Counted from the first letter of the stretch, positions 51,897 through 61,084 are shown. The stretch is 64,000 nt of DNA from CAYQQO01 sp964420115 (GCA_964420115.1 CAYQQO010000001.1:1-64000); one strand, 5' to 3'. Notes: generated by a model from the letters alone, not told the origin. Translations and numbers: made by a program.

Positions 51897-53120
51897 ATGA
51901 AGATTTTATTCTTGATAGATTATTTTCCTCCCGAGCATTTAGGCGGCGCTGAAATGGTTGCTTTTCGTTTGGCAAAAGAAATGAAAAGATTAGGCCATCG
52001 GCTCTGTGTTATAACGACAACAAGAGAAAGGAAAAAAGCGGGAGTAGAAAATTTAGAAGGGATAAAGGTTTATCGGATTTACGCGGATTATCACCCCAGA
52101 TGGCGTTCTTATCTTTCTTTGCATAATTTTCGTATAATTAGTCAAATTGAAAAAATTATAAAAGAATTTCAGCCAGATATTTCGCATTTCCATAATATTC
52201 ATTGGTATATATCATATTATTCTATTAAATTGGCTAAAAAATATTCTAAAAAAGTTTTTTTAACAGCTCATGACGCAATGATTGTCCATTATGGCAAGTG
52301 GCTGCCGAAAGAAAAAAATGATTATAAAATAACGCTTTTTGACCAAATAAAAACAGCTAAAAAAAGATATAATCCTTTTAGGAATTTATTTATTGGTTAT
52401 TGCTTGAAATCTACTGATAAAATTTTTGCTGTTAGCAATTCATTAAAGCGCCTTTTGGTTTTAAACGGCGTTAAAAACACAGCTGTCATATACAATGGGA
52501 TAAATATAAGAAAATGGCAGAAAAAAGAGAAGGCAGTTGGGCAATTTATAAAAAAGCATCGGTTAGAAGACAAGAAAGTTATCCTTTTTGCCGGCCGTTT
52601 GAATAAGGCGCGGGGAGGCGAAGTGATTTTAAAAAGTTTAAGAGAAATCCTTAAAAAAGAACCAAATACTATTCTTTTGGTTATTGGCAAAAAAGACGCC
52701 TATGCTTCTCTTATGGTGGATTTGTGCAAAAAATATAAGTTGGGAGATAATGTTGTTTTTACCGGCTGGATAACAGGCCAAGAGTTGAAAGCGGCCTATT
52801 GGAGCAGTGATTTGGTTGTTTTTCCTTCTCTTTGTTTTGAGAGTTTTGGTTTAGTTTGCTTGGAAGCAATGGCGGCGAAAAAGCCGGTTGTGGCCAGCTA
52901 TTTTGGCGGACCGAGCGAAATAGTTTTAGACAAGCAGAGTGGTTATCTGGTCAATCCTTATAATATAAGCCAATTGTCAGAAAAAAGCTTAGAATTATTA
53001 ACCAACAAACAGAGAAAGGAAGAGTTCGGCCAAGTTGGCTTTAAAAGAGCTAAGCAATTGTTCACTTTAGAAAAACAAGTTGATGCTTATTTAAAGTGGT
53101 ATAAAGGCAATTATGAATAG
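51897..53120 (+). CDS. Glycosyltransferase family 4
   Basis: A 407-residue GT-B enzyme. Acceptor domain: 'LIDYFPPEHLGGAEMVAFRLAKEMKRLGH' in parts. Donor domain: 'ILFAGRLNKARGGEVILKSL' and the EX7E motif in 'FPSLCFESFGLVCLEAMAAKKPVVASY'. The 61-base gap before it has no clear promoter. It overlaps the following B12-radical SAM gene by eight bases. Substrates unknown. Confidence 0.87.
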   Translation: MKILFLIDYFPPEHLGGAEMVAFRLAKEMKRLGHRLCVITTTRERKKAGVENLEGIKVYRIYADYHPRWRSYLSLHNFRIISQIEKIIKEFQPDISHFHNIHWYISYYSIKLAKKYSKKVFLTAHDAMIVHYGKWLPKEKNDYKITLFDQIKTAKKRYNPFRNLFIGYCLKSTDKIFAVSNSLKRLLVLNGVKNTAVIYNGINIRKWQKKEKAVGQFIKKHRLEDKKVILFAGRLNKARGGEVILKSLREILKKEPNTILLVIGKKDAYASLMVDLCKKYKLGDNVVFTGWITGQELKAAYWSSDLVVFPSLCFESFGLVCLEAMAAKKPVVASYFGGPSEIVLDKQSGYLVNPYNISQLSEKSLELLTNKQRKEEFGQVGFKRAKQLFTLEKQVDAYLKWYKGNYE

Positions 53121-54567
53121 TATTGTTTTGTTTTTTCCTAAATTTACTCCCCAAGACATAGAGTCTCGGCTTACGCCGGCGAGCTTGCTAATGGTGGCTG
53201 CGCCTTTAATCAAAGCGGGGTATCAGGTTAAAATTATAGATCAAAGAATTGATAAAAATTGGCAAAATAGTCTGTTAGGAGAACTAAAAAAAGAACCTTT
53301 ATTGGTTGGCTTCTCGGCTATAACTGGAGAACAGCTACTTTATGCTGTAGAAGTTAGCAAATTAGTCAAAGAAAAGAGTTCCTCTTATGTTGTTTGGGGA
53401 GGCATTCATGCTTCCTTGCTGTCTGAGCAAACCTTAGCTAATCCTTATATAGATTTTATTGTTGTTGGCGAAGGTGAAAAAACTTTTTTAGAGCTAGTCC
53501 AGTCTCTTAGCGGAAAACAATCTTATCATTTAATTAAGGGGTTGGGATTTAAAAAGGGGGACGAGTTATATATTAATCAGCAGGATGAATTTTTAGATTT
53601 GGATAATCTTTTGCCAATGCCTTATCACTTAATTGATTTTGACAAGTATGTTACTCCTAAATCATTTGCCAGCGGCAAACCGGGCAGAGGCATTGATTTC
53701 TATACCAGCCGGGGTTGTCCTCATCGTTGCGGTTTTTGCTATAATCAAGTTTTTAATAAAAGAAAATGGCGGGGCCGTTCAGCTGAAAAAGTTGTTGAAG
53801 ACATTGAAGGATTAGTTAGGGATTATCACATTACGTCTTTGGACATTGAAGACGATGAATTTTTTGTTGACAGAAAAAGGGCGGGCCGGATTGCAGAGCT
53901 GATAATTGAAAGAGGAATCAATATTGATATATTTACAGCTTGCCGTGTTAATTACGTGGTTCATATGGATATTGATTATTTGAAATTATTAAAAAGAGCC
54001 GGTTTTGCAACTCTGGCTTTTGGAGTAGAATCAGGCTCGCCTCGCATTTTAGAACTGATGAAAAAAGATATAGCTATTGAACAAGTTTTTGAAACAATCA
54101 AAAAATTAAAAGAAGCCGGCATTAATTCAAAATACTATTTTATGGCCGGTTTTCCCACAGAAACTATTAAAGATTTGTATTTAACCACTGATTTAATCCA
54201 AAAAATGAAGCAATTAGATCCGGGGATTAGAATACCTGCTTGGCGTGTTTATACGCCTTATCCCGGAACTAATCTGTACCAATTAAGTATTGATAACGGT
54301 TTTGTCCCTCCCAAGGATCTTGAAGAATGGGTTAATTATGATTTTAATACAATAAAAATGCCCTGGGTTAAGGGCAGAAGAAAGAAGATTATAGAGAGTG
54401 TTTCTTTTCTTAATGCCTATTTGGGGTTGAAGTGGATAAAAAGCAAAGGGATTATCCCAACATTAAAAAGATTTTTTGGCTATATGGTAAATTGGCAATG
54501 GCAATCTCATTTGTTTTTTACATGGCCAGAAGAAATAATTGTCAATTTAGTCAAAAAAATGAGATAA
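53113..54567 (+). CDS. B12-binding-domain radical SAM protein
   Basis: 484 residues. Cobalamin-binding half with 'VVWGGIHASLLSEQTL' near residue 97; radical SAM motif 'SRGCPHRCGFCYN' with Cys202, Cys206 and Cys209. 'FGVESGSPRILELMKKDI' and 'YFMAGFPTETIKDL' follow. The last part contains aromatic, membrane-like helices. It overlaps the GT4 gene upstream. Its 3' end lies in a 106-bp sequence that is tandemly repeated towards the assembly gap at 54689. Confidence 0.87.
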   Translation: MNSIVLFFPKFTPQDIESRLTPASLLMVAAPLIKAGYQVKIIDQRIDKNWQNSLLGELKKEPLLVGFSAITGEQLLYAVEVSKLVKEKSSSYVVWGGIHASLLSEQTLANPYIDFIVVGEGEKTFLELVQSLSGKQSYHLIKGLGFKKGDELYINQQDEFLDLDNLLPMPYHLIDFDKYVTPKSFASGKPGRGIDFYTSRGCPHRCGFCYNQVFNKRKWRGRSAEKVVEDIEGLVRDYHITSLDIEDDEFFVDRKRAGRIAELIIERGINIDIFTACRVNYVVHMDIDYLKLLKRAGFATLAFGVESGSPRILELMKKDIAIEQVFETIKKLKEAGINSKYYFMAGFPTETIKDLYLTTDLIQKMKQLDPGIRIPAWRVYTPYPGTNLYQLSIDNGFVPPKDLEEWVNYDFNTIKMPWVKGRRKKIIESVSFLNAYLGLKWIKSKGIIPTLKRFFGYMVNWQWQSHLFFTWPEEIIVNLVKKMR

Positions 54568-54839
54568 TTTATATATGTTTTTAAATATTTACAGGAGAAT
54601 AATGTCAAAATACAGTTTATCCAATTATGAACAAGAAGAAATAATTGTCAATTTAGTCAAAAAAATGAGATAATTTATATATGTTTTTNNNNNNNNNNNN
54701 NNNNNNNNNNNNNNNNNNNNNNNNNNNNNNNNNNNNNNNNNNNNNNNNNNNNNNNNNNNNNNNNNNNNNNNNNNNNNNNNNNNNNNNNAAATATTTACAG
54801 GAGAATAATGTCAAAATACAGTTTATCCAATTATGAACA
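54528..54839 (+). repeat. 106-bp tandem duplication spanning the radical SAM/sulfotransferase junction
   Basis: 54528-54633 is repeated from 54634, interrupted by 100 N after 55 bases (54634-54688) and completed by 54789-54839 (51 bases), totalling exactly 106. Each copy joins the last codons of the radical SAM gene to the ribosome-binding site and first codons of the sulfotransferase gene. The first copy therefore makes a 23-codon chimeric frame (54602-54673) that starts like the sulfotransferase and ends like the radical SAM protein. It could be a real duplication or an assembly artefact. Confidence 0.85.
54689..54788. other. Assembly gap of 100 N inside the 106-bp duplication
   Basis: Exactly 100 N. 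Removing them joins the two halves of the second repeat copy seamlessly, so the true gap is probably zero or a multiple of 106 bases. No gene needs to be missing here. Confidence 0.9.
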
Positions 54840-55590
54840 AAAGGATATTTTTTTGGTTTTGGGGGCTTCCAGAAGCGGGACTAGTTTAATGATGCAGCTT
54901 TTAGAAGCAATGGGGGTATTTGTTGGCCGAAGCGAAGACTTGAAGGGGCCGGATAAAGGTAATAAAAATGGGTATTTTGAATATAGATATCTAAAAAAAT
55001 ACAGTCAGCAGTTGGATAAATTTAGTTATTACGGCCAAAAATCTTTAATTGATAAATATATTATTTTACCTTATAAAAAAATAAGAAGATTGATAATTAG
55101 AATAAAAATGGCTAATTTTTTAATTAATTTAAACAAATTGGCAAATGACAGCTGGGCTTTAAAAATTCCTCCGCTCTGGTTTCCTCTTTGGCGCATACAA
55201 ATACCGAAGTTTAAACTTATTATTGTTTACAGGCACCCAATTGCTGTGGCCCATTCAAGTATGAAGTTAAAAAGATCTCGGCGCAGATTCTGGGATTATA
55301 TCCTTGATTGGGAGCAAATTAATCGCGAATTGATATATTATTTTTATGAGCATCCGAGCATTCTTATCAATTATGAAGACTTAATGGACCCCAACAAAAG
55401 AGCTAAGGTATTAGAAGGCCTGATTAAGTTTACAAAAAGGGGCCAGTTGGAAAAAGTAGAGAAAGTGGTTAATGCTAATCTTAACAGAGCCAATCAAGAA
55501 GTTGATAAAATAATTAGAGTGTATCCTTTGCCAGAAGAAATAAAAAATATTTTAAAGTCATTAGAGCAGATTAAATATCTTTGGAGGTAA
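54808..55590 (+). CDS. Sulfotransferase-family protein
   Basis: A 260-residue protein. 'LVLGASRSGTSLMMQLLEAMG' at about 16-36 has the 5'-phosphosulfate-binding loop (S-R-S-G-T-S). 'KLIIVYRHPIAVAHSSMKL' at about 135-153 matches the 3'-phosphate-binding region with Arg and Ser. It belongs to a more distant branch than the two sulfotransferases at 26843 and 30691. An AGGAG ribosome-binding site lies five bases before the ATG. PAPS for the reaction would come from sat/cysC. The gene sits just after the assembly gap, and its ribosome-binding site lies within the duplication. Confidence 0.8.
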   Translation: MSKYSLSNYEQKDIFLVLGASRSGTSLMMQLLEAMGVFVGRSEDLKGPDKGNKNGYFEYRYLKKYSQQLDKFSYYGQKSLIDKYIILPYKKIRRLIIRIKMANFLINLNKLANDSWALKIPPLWFPLWRIQIPKFKLIIVYRHPIAVAHSSMKLKRSRRRFWDYILDWEQINRELIYYFYEHPSILINYEDLMDPNKRAKVLEGLIKFTKRGQLEKVEKVVNANLNRANQEVDKIIRVYPLPEEIKNILKSLEQIKYLWR

Positions 55591-56320
55591 TTTATAAATT
55601 TTTGTTTGTTCAAATTAGAGTACTGTAATGTATATTTTAGGTATAAATCCTTCTTCCGTTCATGATACAGCCGCCTGCTTAATAAAAGACGGGCGACTAA
55701 TTAGTTTTGTTGAGGAGGAGCGCCTTAATCGTCAAAAAAACACTTGCGATATACCATTTAAATCAATTGATTATCTTTGCCAAAAAGAAGGCATAAATGT
55801 GGATAATATTGATTGTATCGCTGTTGGCCTCAAATTTTCATGGGGCGCTTTTTTTAATAAAATTCCATATGCGTTAACAGTTGGCTTATTAAATCTGCCC
55901 TCTTTATTTTATAACTATATTAGGAATTATTTGAGATTTAAGAAAAAAATAAAAAAACTGATAAATTATTATAGTTATACCGGCAAAATAGTTTTTGTTG
56001 ATCATCACAGCGCCCATTTGTCCTGCGCTTATTTGGCTTCGTCGTTTAAAAAAGTCTGCTATTTTGTGAATTAGGCACAGAGATATTGCGGCTGTTTTGC
56101 AGAAAAAAAACAGAAGAAGTAATTTTTCATCTTTTAAATAATTTATTTGAGGAAACTAAAGAAAAGAACCTTTGCTTGACCGGGGGAGTGGTTATGAATA
56201 GCGTAGCCAACGGTCTCATTATAAAAAAGACGCCCTTTGGAAAACTTTATATTCTTCCTTTCTTCCATGACGCAGGTAATGCTCTTGGAGCCGCTTTTTA
56301 TCTTTGGAATATTTTATTAA

Positions 56321-56348
56321 ATAATCCTCGTTCTATAATCCTCGTTCT
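56321..56348 (+). repeat. 14-bp tandem duplication (frameshifting) in the carbamoyltransferase
   Basis: ATAATCCTCGTTCT occurs twice in direct succession (56321-56334, 56335-56348). Deleting one copy restores the family reading frame through 'NPRSYVLKNSYLGPSF'. Confidence 0.9.
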
Positions 56349-56419
56349 TATGTATTAAAAAATTCTTATTTAGGACCTTCATTTTCTAATGATGAAATAA
56401 AAACAATATTGGACGACCT

Positions 56420-56461
56420 TAAGTTGGACTACGTAAGTTGGACTACGTAAGTTGGACTACG
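56420..56461 (+). repeat. 14-bp unit tandemly repeated three times in the carbamoyltransferase
   Basis: TAAGTTGGACTACG occurs at 56420, 56434 and 56448. Reducing it to one copy, together with the repair at 56321, restores 'DDLKLDYEFLENPPKKAA', which leads into the intact C-terminal domain. Confidence 0.9.
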
Positions 56462-57018
56462 AGTTTTTAGAAAACCCTCCTAAAAAAGCAGCTCAATTAT
56501 TATCTTGTGGCAAAATAGTAGGATGGTTTCAGGGAAAAATGGAAGCAGGTGCTCGCGCTCTGGGCAATAGAAGTATTTTAGCCGATCCCCGTAAGGCAGA
56601 AATGAAAAATATCATCAACAAGGCAGTTAAATATAGGGAATCATTTCGTCCTTTTGTTCCTTCTGTGCTTTATGAAAAAACACCAGAATATTTTGGAGAT
56701 AATTACCCCGTCCCTTTTATGGAAAAGGTTTATAAAATAAAAACAACTAAAAGGAAATTAATTCCGGCTGTTGTTCATGTTGACGGGACGGGGCGTTTGC
56801 AAACTGTTAAAAAAAAAGATAATCCTCTTTATTGGCAGTTAATTAAAGAATTTGAGAAGATAACTTCTATTCTATTAGTACTTAACACTTCCTTTAACAT
56901 AAAAGGCGAGCCGATTGTTTACTCGCCGAAAGATGCAATAAGCTGTTTTTATAACACAGGGCTGGATTATTTGTTTATGGGAAATTTTTTAGTTAAAAAG
57001 AAAAATTAAAGTATTTTA

Positions 57019-58272
57019 TTAAAATTTTTTGAAATATCTATAGACAAGGATTACATTAATAAAATTAGCCGCTAATCTGGCTATAATAATCCCCATAATT
57101 CCATAAAAGGGCGCCAGTAGGACAAGTAGGATGATTTTTATTGTCGGGATAATCACATTCAATTTATAGAGTTCTTTGGTTGCTTTTTGCGCTTGCATGC
57201 TCAATTGCATCATACTGGCTGGGAAAACCAATAAGTCAAGGGCAAAAATTCTTGAAAAAAAGACAGAATCGTTGTATTGTGGGAAAAATAGTTCAAAGAA
57301 ATAAGGGGCAATTATAATATAAAGAATTATTAAAAGCGGCAAAAGAGTGAAAGATATTTTAGCAATCTTTTTGGGCAGTTCTTTTTTTATTATTTTTTTT
57401 TCTCTGGCCGAAAGCTTAGGACGGGCTAAATCTTTGATGATTTCCAAAGGAGTTCTCAAATATCTAATAGGCGCTATGGCGAAAGAATAAACAGCTAATT
57501 GAGCAGGTCCGAGAAGGGAGAATAAAATAATCTTATCAATGTGCTGTGATATGCTTGGAATAACAGACATTAAACTTAGGTGTTTGCCGTAGCTTATTGT
57601 TTCGTTGTCTGTTTTATTGTTAAAAGGATATTTTTTTAAAGTTTTGCGGTAGAAAAAATTTGTTGAAAGAAGTTCTATAATAAAATATATTAAAATGATT
57701 AGTATTAAATTGTTGCTGTAAAAAATTGCGGCGATTAAACCAATTGATAGAAATAATTGAGAAAGAAACTTGTATTTAACTCTAGCGTCAAATCTTTTTC
57801 TACCGTCTAAATATTGTTGATAAATTCTTTTGCTTTCTATCAAGGGATAAACCAGAGCAACAATTAAAAAACTAACAAAAAAGGCTGGATTGTCTTTGGT
57901 GTAGTAGTATATTGCCCAACCCAAGGCAGTTAAGCTGGCCAATAAACCCCATTTTAGTTTAGTTCTTCCGGCAATTTGGATAGTTTTTTCAAAGCCGCGG
58001 GCAATGCTTCTCATTAAGGCGCTATTCATTCCGGGTAATGTGAAAATAGCGATTAAAGCGACTATAGACAAAATATAGCGATATTGCCCGTATATTTCTT
58101 TAGGCAGGTATCTGGCAAAGGCGGTGGCTGTTATAAAGCCGATAAGGGTTGTTAAAATATTGCCAAGAGTTAAATAAGAGCCAAATTTAACTAAATAAAT
58201 ATTATCTGATTTAGTAAAACTCTGACTTTTAAGCAGGAATTGATACGCGAATTTTTTTATTTTTTTAATCAT
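57019..58272 (-). CDS. Wzx-type polysaccharide flippase (MVF/MATE-like)
   Basis: A 417-residue protein with about twelve transmembrane helices and the family start 'LVKFGSYLTLGNILTTLIGFITATAFARYLPKEIYGQYRYI' in parts. It is of the PST/MOP exporter superfamily that flips undecaprenyl-linked oligosaccharides. It is the only Wzx-type gene in the window and therefore the main candidate for exporting the glycans assembled here. It is read leftward. Its start codon overlaps the start of the divergent GT-C-like gene by two bases (58270-58273 reads CATG). Confidence 0.85.
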   Translation of the reverse strand: MIKKIKKFAYQFLLKSQSFTKSDNIYLVKFGSYLTLGNILTTLIGFITATAFARYLPKEIYGQYRYILSIVALIAIFTLPGMNSALMRSIARGFEKTIQIAGRTKLKWGLLASLTALGWAIYYYTKDNPAFFVSFLIVALVYPLIESKRIYQQYLDGRKRFDARVKYKFLSQLFLSIGLIAAIFYSNNLILIILIYFIIELLSTNFFYRKTLKKYPFNNKTDNETISYGKHLSLMSVIPSISQHIDKIILFSLLGPAQLAVYSFAIAPIRYLRTPLEIIKDLARPKLSAREKKIIKKELPKKIAKISFTLLPLLIILYIIIAPYFFELFFPQYNDSVFFSRIFALDLLVFPASMMQLSMQAQKATKELYKLNVIIPTIKIILLVLLAPFYGIMGIIIARLAANFINVILVYRYFKKF

Positions 58273-59857
58273 GTCTAATAAAAAAAGTGTAATATTTTTT
58301 ACAATTCTAATAATTTTTCTCCTGTCGCTTGTTGTTCGTTATTTTCCTGTTTGGCATAAAGGTTATTCTTCGGGTATTTTTGCCGAGAATTTAGTTTTGG
58401 CCAGGAATTTATCTCAGACTGGCAGTTATAGCTTTGAAGATGATAAAAATGTTGTTTTGTCTTCTGGTTTGATAGAGGGAAAAGGTGTCCCTTCGGAAAA
58501 AAGCAATAAATTAACTGCGGTTATTTACAGTTGTTTATTTAATTGGTTTGGTTTTAACTCAGATATGCCTTTTTATGTCAGTTTATTTGTTTTTGGATTG
58601 ACAAATATATTATTATTTCTTTTGTTCTTAAAATTATTTAACTTTTCAGTCGCCTTAATATTCAGCTTGCTTGATATTTTTATGCCAGTGGTAATCAGAG
58701 GAGCTGAAATAGCCGGTTTTTATGAATGGGCGATGCTTTTTTTTGTTATGGCGGTATTTCTTTATTTATACCCTTTTAACAGAGAGAAGGGGAAAAAACA
58801 ATTTGTAAGACTGTCTTTGTCTGGTGTGTTTTTTGCCTTAGCTGCTTTGGCTAGAAACGCCTTCTTTATTTCTTTTATTCCCTTTTTAATTTATGATTTT
58901 TTCAAAAACAGAAGCTATCAACGGGCGGCTGTGATGTTTCTCTTTTTTGTTCTGATTTTAGGAATATATATAATTGGTAATCCTGACAGCTATTATGCCA
59001 ATCTTTTTTTAACAGAGCAAGCCCAAGGATACGAAGGCCATTTGTGGCCTGATCCTTATACTTATCACTTTGAAAGAGATGAGTATATTAAAAACATTGA
59101 TAATCCAGACGGTGAATTGGTTTTGTTTTTGTCTGCCTATAATTATTCAGTCAGTTTTAAGGAAAAAATAATAAGCTACTTTTATTCTGTTAAATTCTAT
59201 ATCAGGGAATTTTTGAGAATTGTCCATTTCGGCGGAGCTCTTATTCTCTTTTTGGTTTTATTGGGCGGAGTATATCTTTATAAAAAGAAAAATAGCTTAA
59301 TCAGCTTGTTTTTAATTTGGCTGTTTTTTTTGTTTGCCGGGTTGATCTTTTTGAGAACAAGCAACTGGGATCACTTTTTAGAAATTAGAATCCCCATTGT
59401 TTTGTTAGCGGCCTTAGGAGTTTATTGGTTGATTGAATTGATAAAAGATTTAAGAATCAAAAATATTTTTAAGTATTTTTGGGGCCTTGCTCTGGTCTTT
59501 GTGATTGTTTTGCATTTAGGAGAAGCGAGCAGATGGACTTTTCATGAGGTTTATAACACAAAAATTGGTCAGATTATTAAATCGGCAGAAATAATTAACA
59601 GCAAGCAAATAGAAGAAGGTGATATTATTGCCGTTGGTTATTCAAACGGCAGTGCCTTAATTTTAAACTATTATACAGATAAAAACTTTGTTTATTTTAA
59701 CCCAGAGACTGTAAAAAGGTTAATAAAAGAACAAAAACTTGAGTGGGCTTTTGATCAATTCGGAGTGGATAAAGTTATGGGTTTTTCTTCTGAACTATAT
59801 AAGGGAATTATTCAGCAGGGCGAAGTTGAAATTATTGATGAGTTTTCTCAAAATTAA
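58271..59857 (+). CDS. Polytopic GT-C-like membrane protein
   Basis: A 528-residue protein with about ten transmembrane helices between residues 5 and 420, and a short soluble C-terminal region. The first large loop includes 'GYSSGIFAENLVLARNLSQTGSYSFEDDKNVVLSSG' in segments, consistent with an extracytoplasmic acceptor/donor loop. 'GAEIAGFYEWAMLFF' lies in a later helix. This fits a dolichyl-phosphate-mannose mannosyltransferase-like (GT39/GT-C) enzyme, but the catalytic acidic pair is less certain than in the protein at 49185. It is divergent from the flippase with overlapping start codons. No Shine-Dalgarno sequence precedes it. Confidence 0.68.
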   Translation: MSNKKSVIFFTILIIFLLSLVVRYFPVWHKGYSSGIFAENLVLARNLSQTGSYSFEDDKNVVLSSGLIEGKGVPSEKSNKLTAVIYSCLFNWFGFNSDMPFYVSLFVFGLTNILLFLLFLKLFNFSVALIFSLLDIFMPVVIRGAEIAGFYEWAMLFFVMAVFLYLYPFNREKGKKQFVRLSLSGVFFALAALARNAFFISFIPFLIYDFFKNRSYQRAAVMFLFFVLILGIYIIGNPDSYYANLFLTEQAQGYEGHLWPDPYTYHFERDEYIKNIDNPDGELVLFLSAYNYSVSFKEKIISYFYSVKFYIREFLRIVHFGGALILFLVLLGGVYLYKKKNSLISLFLIWLFFLFAGLIFLRTSNWDHFLEIRIPIVLLAALGVYWLIELIKDLRIKNIFKYFWGLALVFVIVLHLGEASRWTFHEVYNTKIGQIIKSAEIINSKQIEEGDIIAVGYSNGSALILNYYTDKNFVYFNPETVKRLIKEQKLEWAFDQFGVDKVMGFSSELYKGIIQQGEVEIIDEFSQN

Positions 59858-60061
59858 TTATATTATATTATATTTCAGTTATAGATTTAAGGGGGGGGGC
59901 TGGTTGTTTGGGGAAATTTTTACATTAAATAGAAAAAAGTATTCTTTTTTATCGCAGACCTGACTAGGCCTTACAGTTTAAGGCGGAAAATTACAGTCTT
60001 TTTACGCAGGAGAATGCCGCGGGCTTGTAAGAAAATAAGCTATATTAAACAGAAAATCTCT

Positions 60062-61006
60062 TCAGTTTGAAATAGGAATTGGTTTTATTACCCAGCTGGC
60101 AAAGCCTATAAGAGCAGTTAGGATATTTAAGAAAAGTATTAGAAAAGAAAAAGAAAGAGCTGTTTCCGGGCTGATGCCGAAAATAGAGAAAACAAGTATG
60201 ATAGAAGCCTCGCGGGTCCCTAGTCCAAGAATAGAAATGGGAAGCATGGTCGCCAAGGCGGATATAGTTGCAGTAACAGCAATAACAAAAAAAGAAATTT
60301 CATTAATATCAATACTTTTTGCTGAAAAATAAGCCATAACATAATAGGCTATCCACGAAAAGAAAGTAATAACAAAAGCGTAGATATAGTTTTTAACTTT
60401 ATAATTTTTAATACTGGAGATAAAATCTTGGTGATACAATTTCCAAGATTTTTGATATTTGGTTGGCACAATAAGATAAAAAAATTTTTTCATAAAAACC
60501 TTGTGCCATTTTGATTTTATCAAAAGCAGAAGAATGATAATAAATAACAAAAATAAGAAAATAAAAACAATTTGTTCTTTAAACAGGCGTATGAAAAATA
60601 TCATCCCTAAAGAGCCAAAAAAAAGGAGAAAAACAACATCAAAAATTCTGTCTAAAACAACGCTGGCTAATGATTGGCCTGTATTATGGTTGTCTTTTTT
60701 AAGGTAAATAACTTTAATTATTTCTCCAAATCTCGCCGGAGTAATCATCCCTATATAAAAACCGACATTATAAATTAAAAAAGATTCCTTAAAGGAATAA
60801 TATATTTTTTGCTTCTTTTTAAGATAATTCCAGCGATAAGCTTTTATTGCTAAAAGAGGCGGAAGAATGGCGATAGCGAGCAATAAATAGAGATAGTTAA
60901 TTTCAGCGAAAATATCAGTCAGTTGGGAAAGGTCTAGTCTTGTTATTATCAAACCGAAGATAGCTAAACCAATTAAAAAAGAATACTTTTTTATTATTTT
61001 TTTCAT
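60062..61006 (-). CDS. UPF0104 / LPG-synthase-type transmembrane protein, second copy
   Basis: A 314-residue leftward gene with about eight transmembrane helices. 'GFYIGMITPARFGEIIKVIYLKK', 'VVLDRIFDVVFLLFFGSLG' and 'ILGLGTREASIILVFSIFG' match the same family as the protein at 50873. It is more likely a lipid or lipid-carrier transporter than an aminoacyl-lipid synthase, as no synthetase domain is present. The 204-base gap on its 3' side contains a run of nine G (59891-59899) and no recognised gene. On its 5' side, divergent promoters overlap. Confidence 0.82.
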   Translation of the reverse strand: MKKIIKKYSFLIGLAIFGLIITRLDLSQLTDIFAEINYLYLLLAIAILPPLLAIKAYRWNYLKKKQKIYYSFKESFLIYNVGFYIGMITPARFGEIIKVIYLKKDNHNTGQSLASVVLDRIFDVVFLLFFGSLGMIFFIRLFKEQIVFIFLFLLFIIILLLLIKSKWHKVFMKKFFYLIVPTKYQKSWKLYHQDFISSIKNYKVKNYIYAFVITFFSWIAYYVMAYFSAKSIDINEISFFVIAVTATISALATMLPISILGLGTREASIILVFSIFGISPETALSFSFLILFLNILTALIGFASWVIKPIPISN

Positions 61007-61019
61007 TTGTTGGTTAACC

Positions 61020-61048
61020 TTGAATAATTGCTATCATTATTATACAAT
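61020..61048 (+). promoter_or_regulatory. Rightward promoter of the last B12-radical SAM operon
   Basis: TTGAAT (61020-61025) and TACAAT (61043-61048), 17-base spacing. The expected start is near 61055, about 30 bases before the ATG at 61085. Confidence 0.55.
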
Positions 61049-61066
61049 AGTATCGTCTTAAGACAA
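61039..61066 (-). promoter_or_regulatory. Leftward promoter of the UPF0104-type gene
   Basis: On the minus strand, TTGTCT (61066-61061) and TATAAT (61044-61039) with 16-base spacing. The start is expected near 61032, about 26 bases before the ATG. Its -10 box overlaps the rightward -10 box by two bases, so the two promoters face each other. Confidence 0.5.
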
Positions 61067-61084
61067 GGTATAAAACTATAATTA

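Larger units (their letters stand above)
55628..57009 (+). pseudogene. Broken carbamoyltransferase (NodU/CmcH/TobZ family)
   Basis: Three reading-frame pieces match one family. 55628-56074 encodes the YrdC/Kae1-like start 'ILGINPSSVHDTAACLIKDGRLISFVEEERLNR' in parts and 'VDHHSAHLSCAYLAS'. The middle piece (about 56073-56340) encodes 'RHRDIAAVLQ', then 'NLCLTGGVVMNSVANG'. The third (56452-57009) encodes the carbamoyltransferase C-terminus 'KMEAGARALGNRSILADPR' and 'NTSFNIKGEPIV'. Lesions are a deletion of probably 100 or more codons near 56065, one extra A in an eight-A run at 56103-56110, a 14-bp tandem duplication (56321-56348) and a 14-bp unit present three times (56420-56461). Removing the extra copies restores '...YVLKNSYLGPSFSNDEIKT', a normal family segment. 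The enzyme would have carbamoylated a sugar hydroxyl. Confidence 0.85.

Noticed and set aside
55628..57009. Three separate small genes instead of one broken gene
   Set aside because: Each piece matches a consecutive part of one carbamoyltransferase, and removing the tandem duplications reconnects two of them into a canonical sequence.
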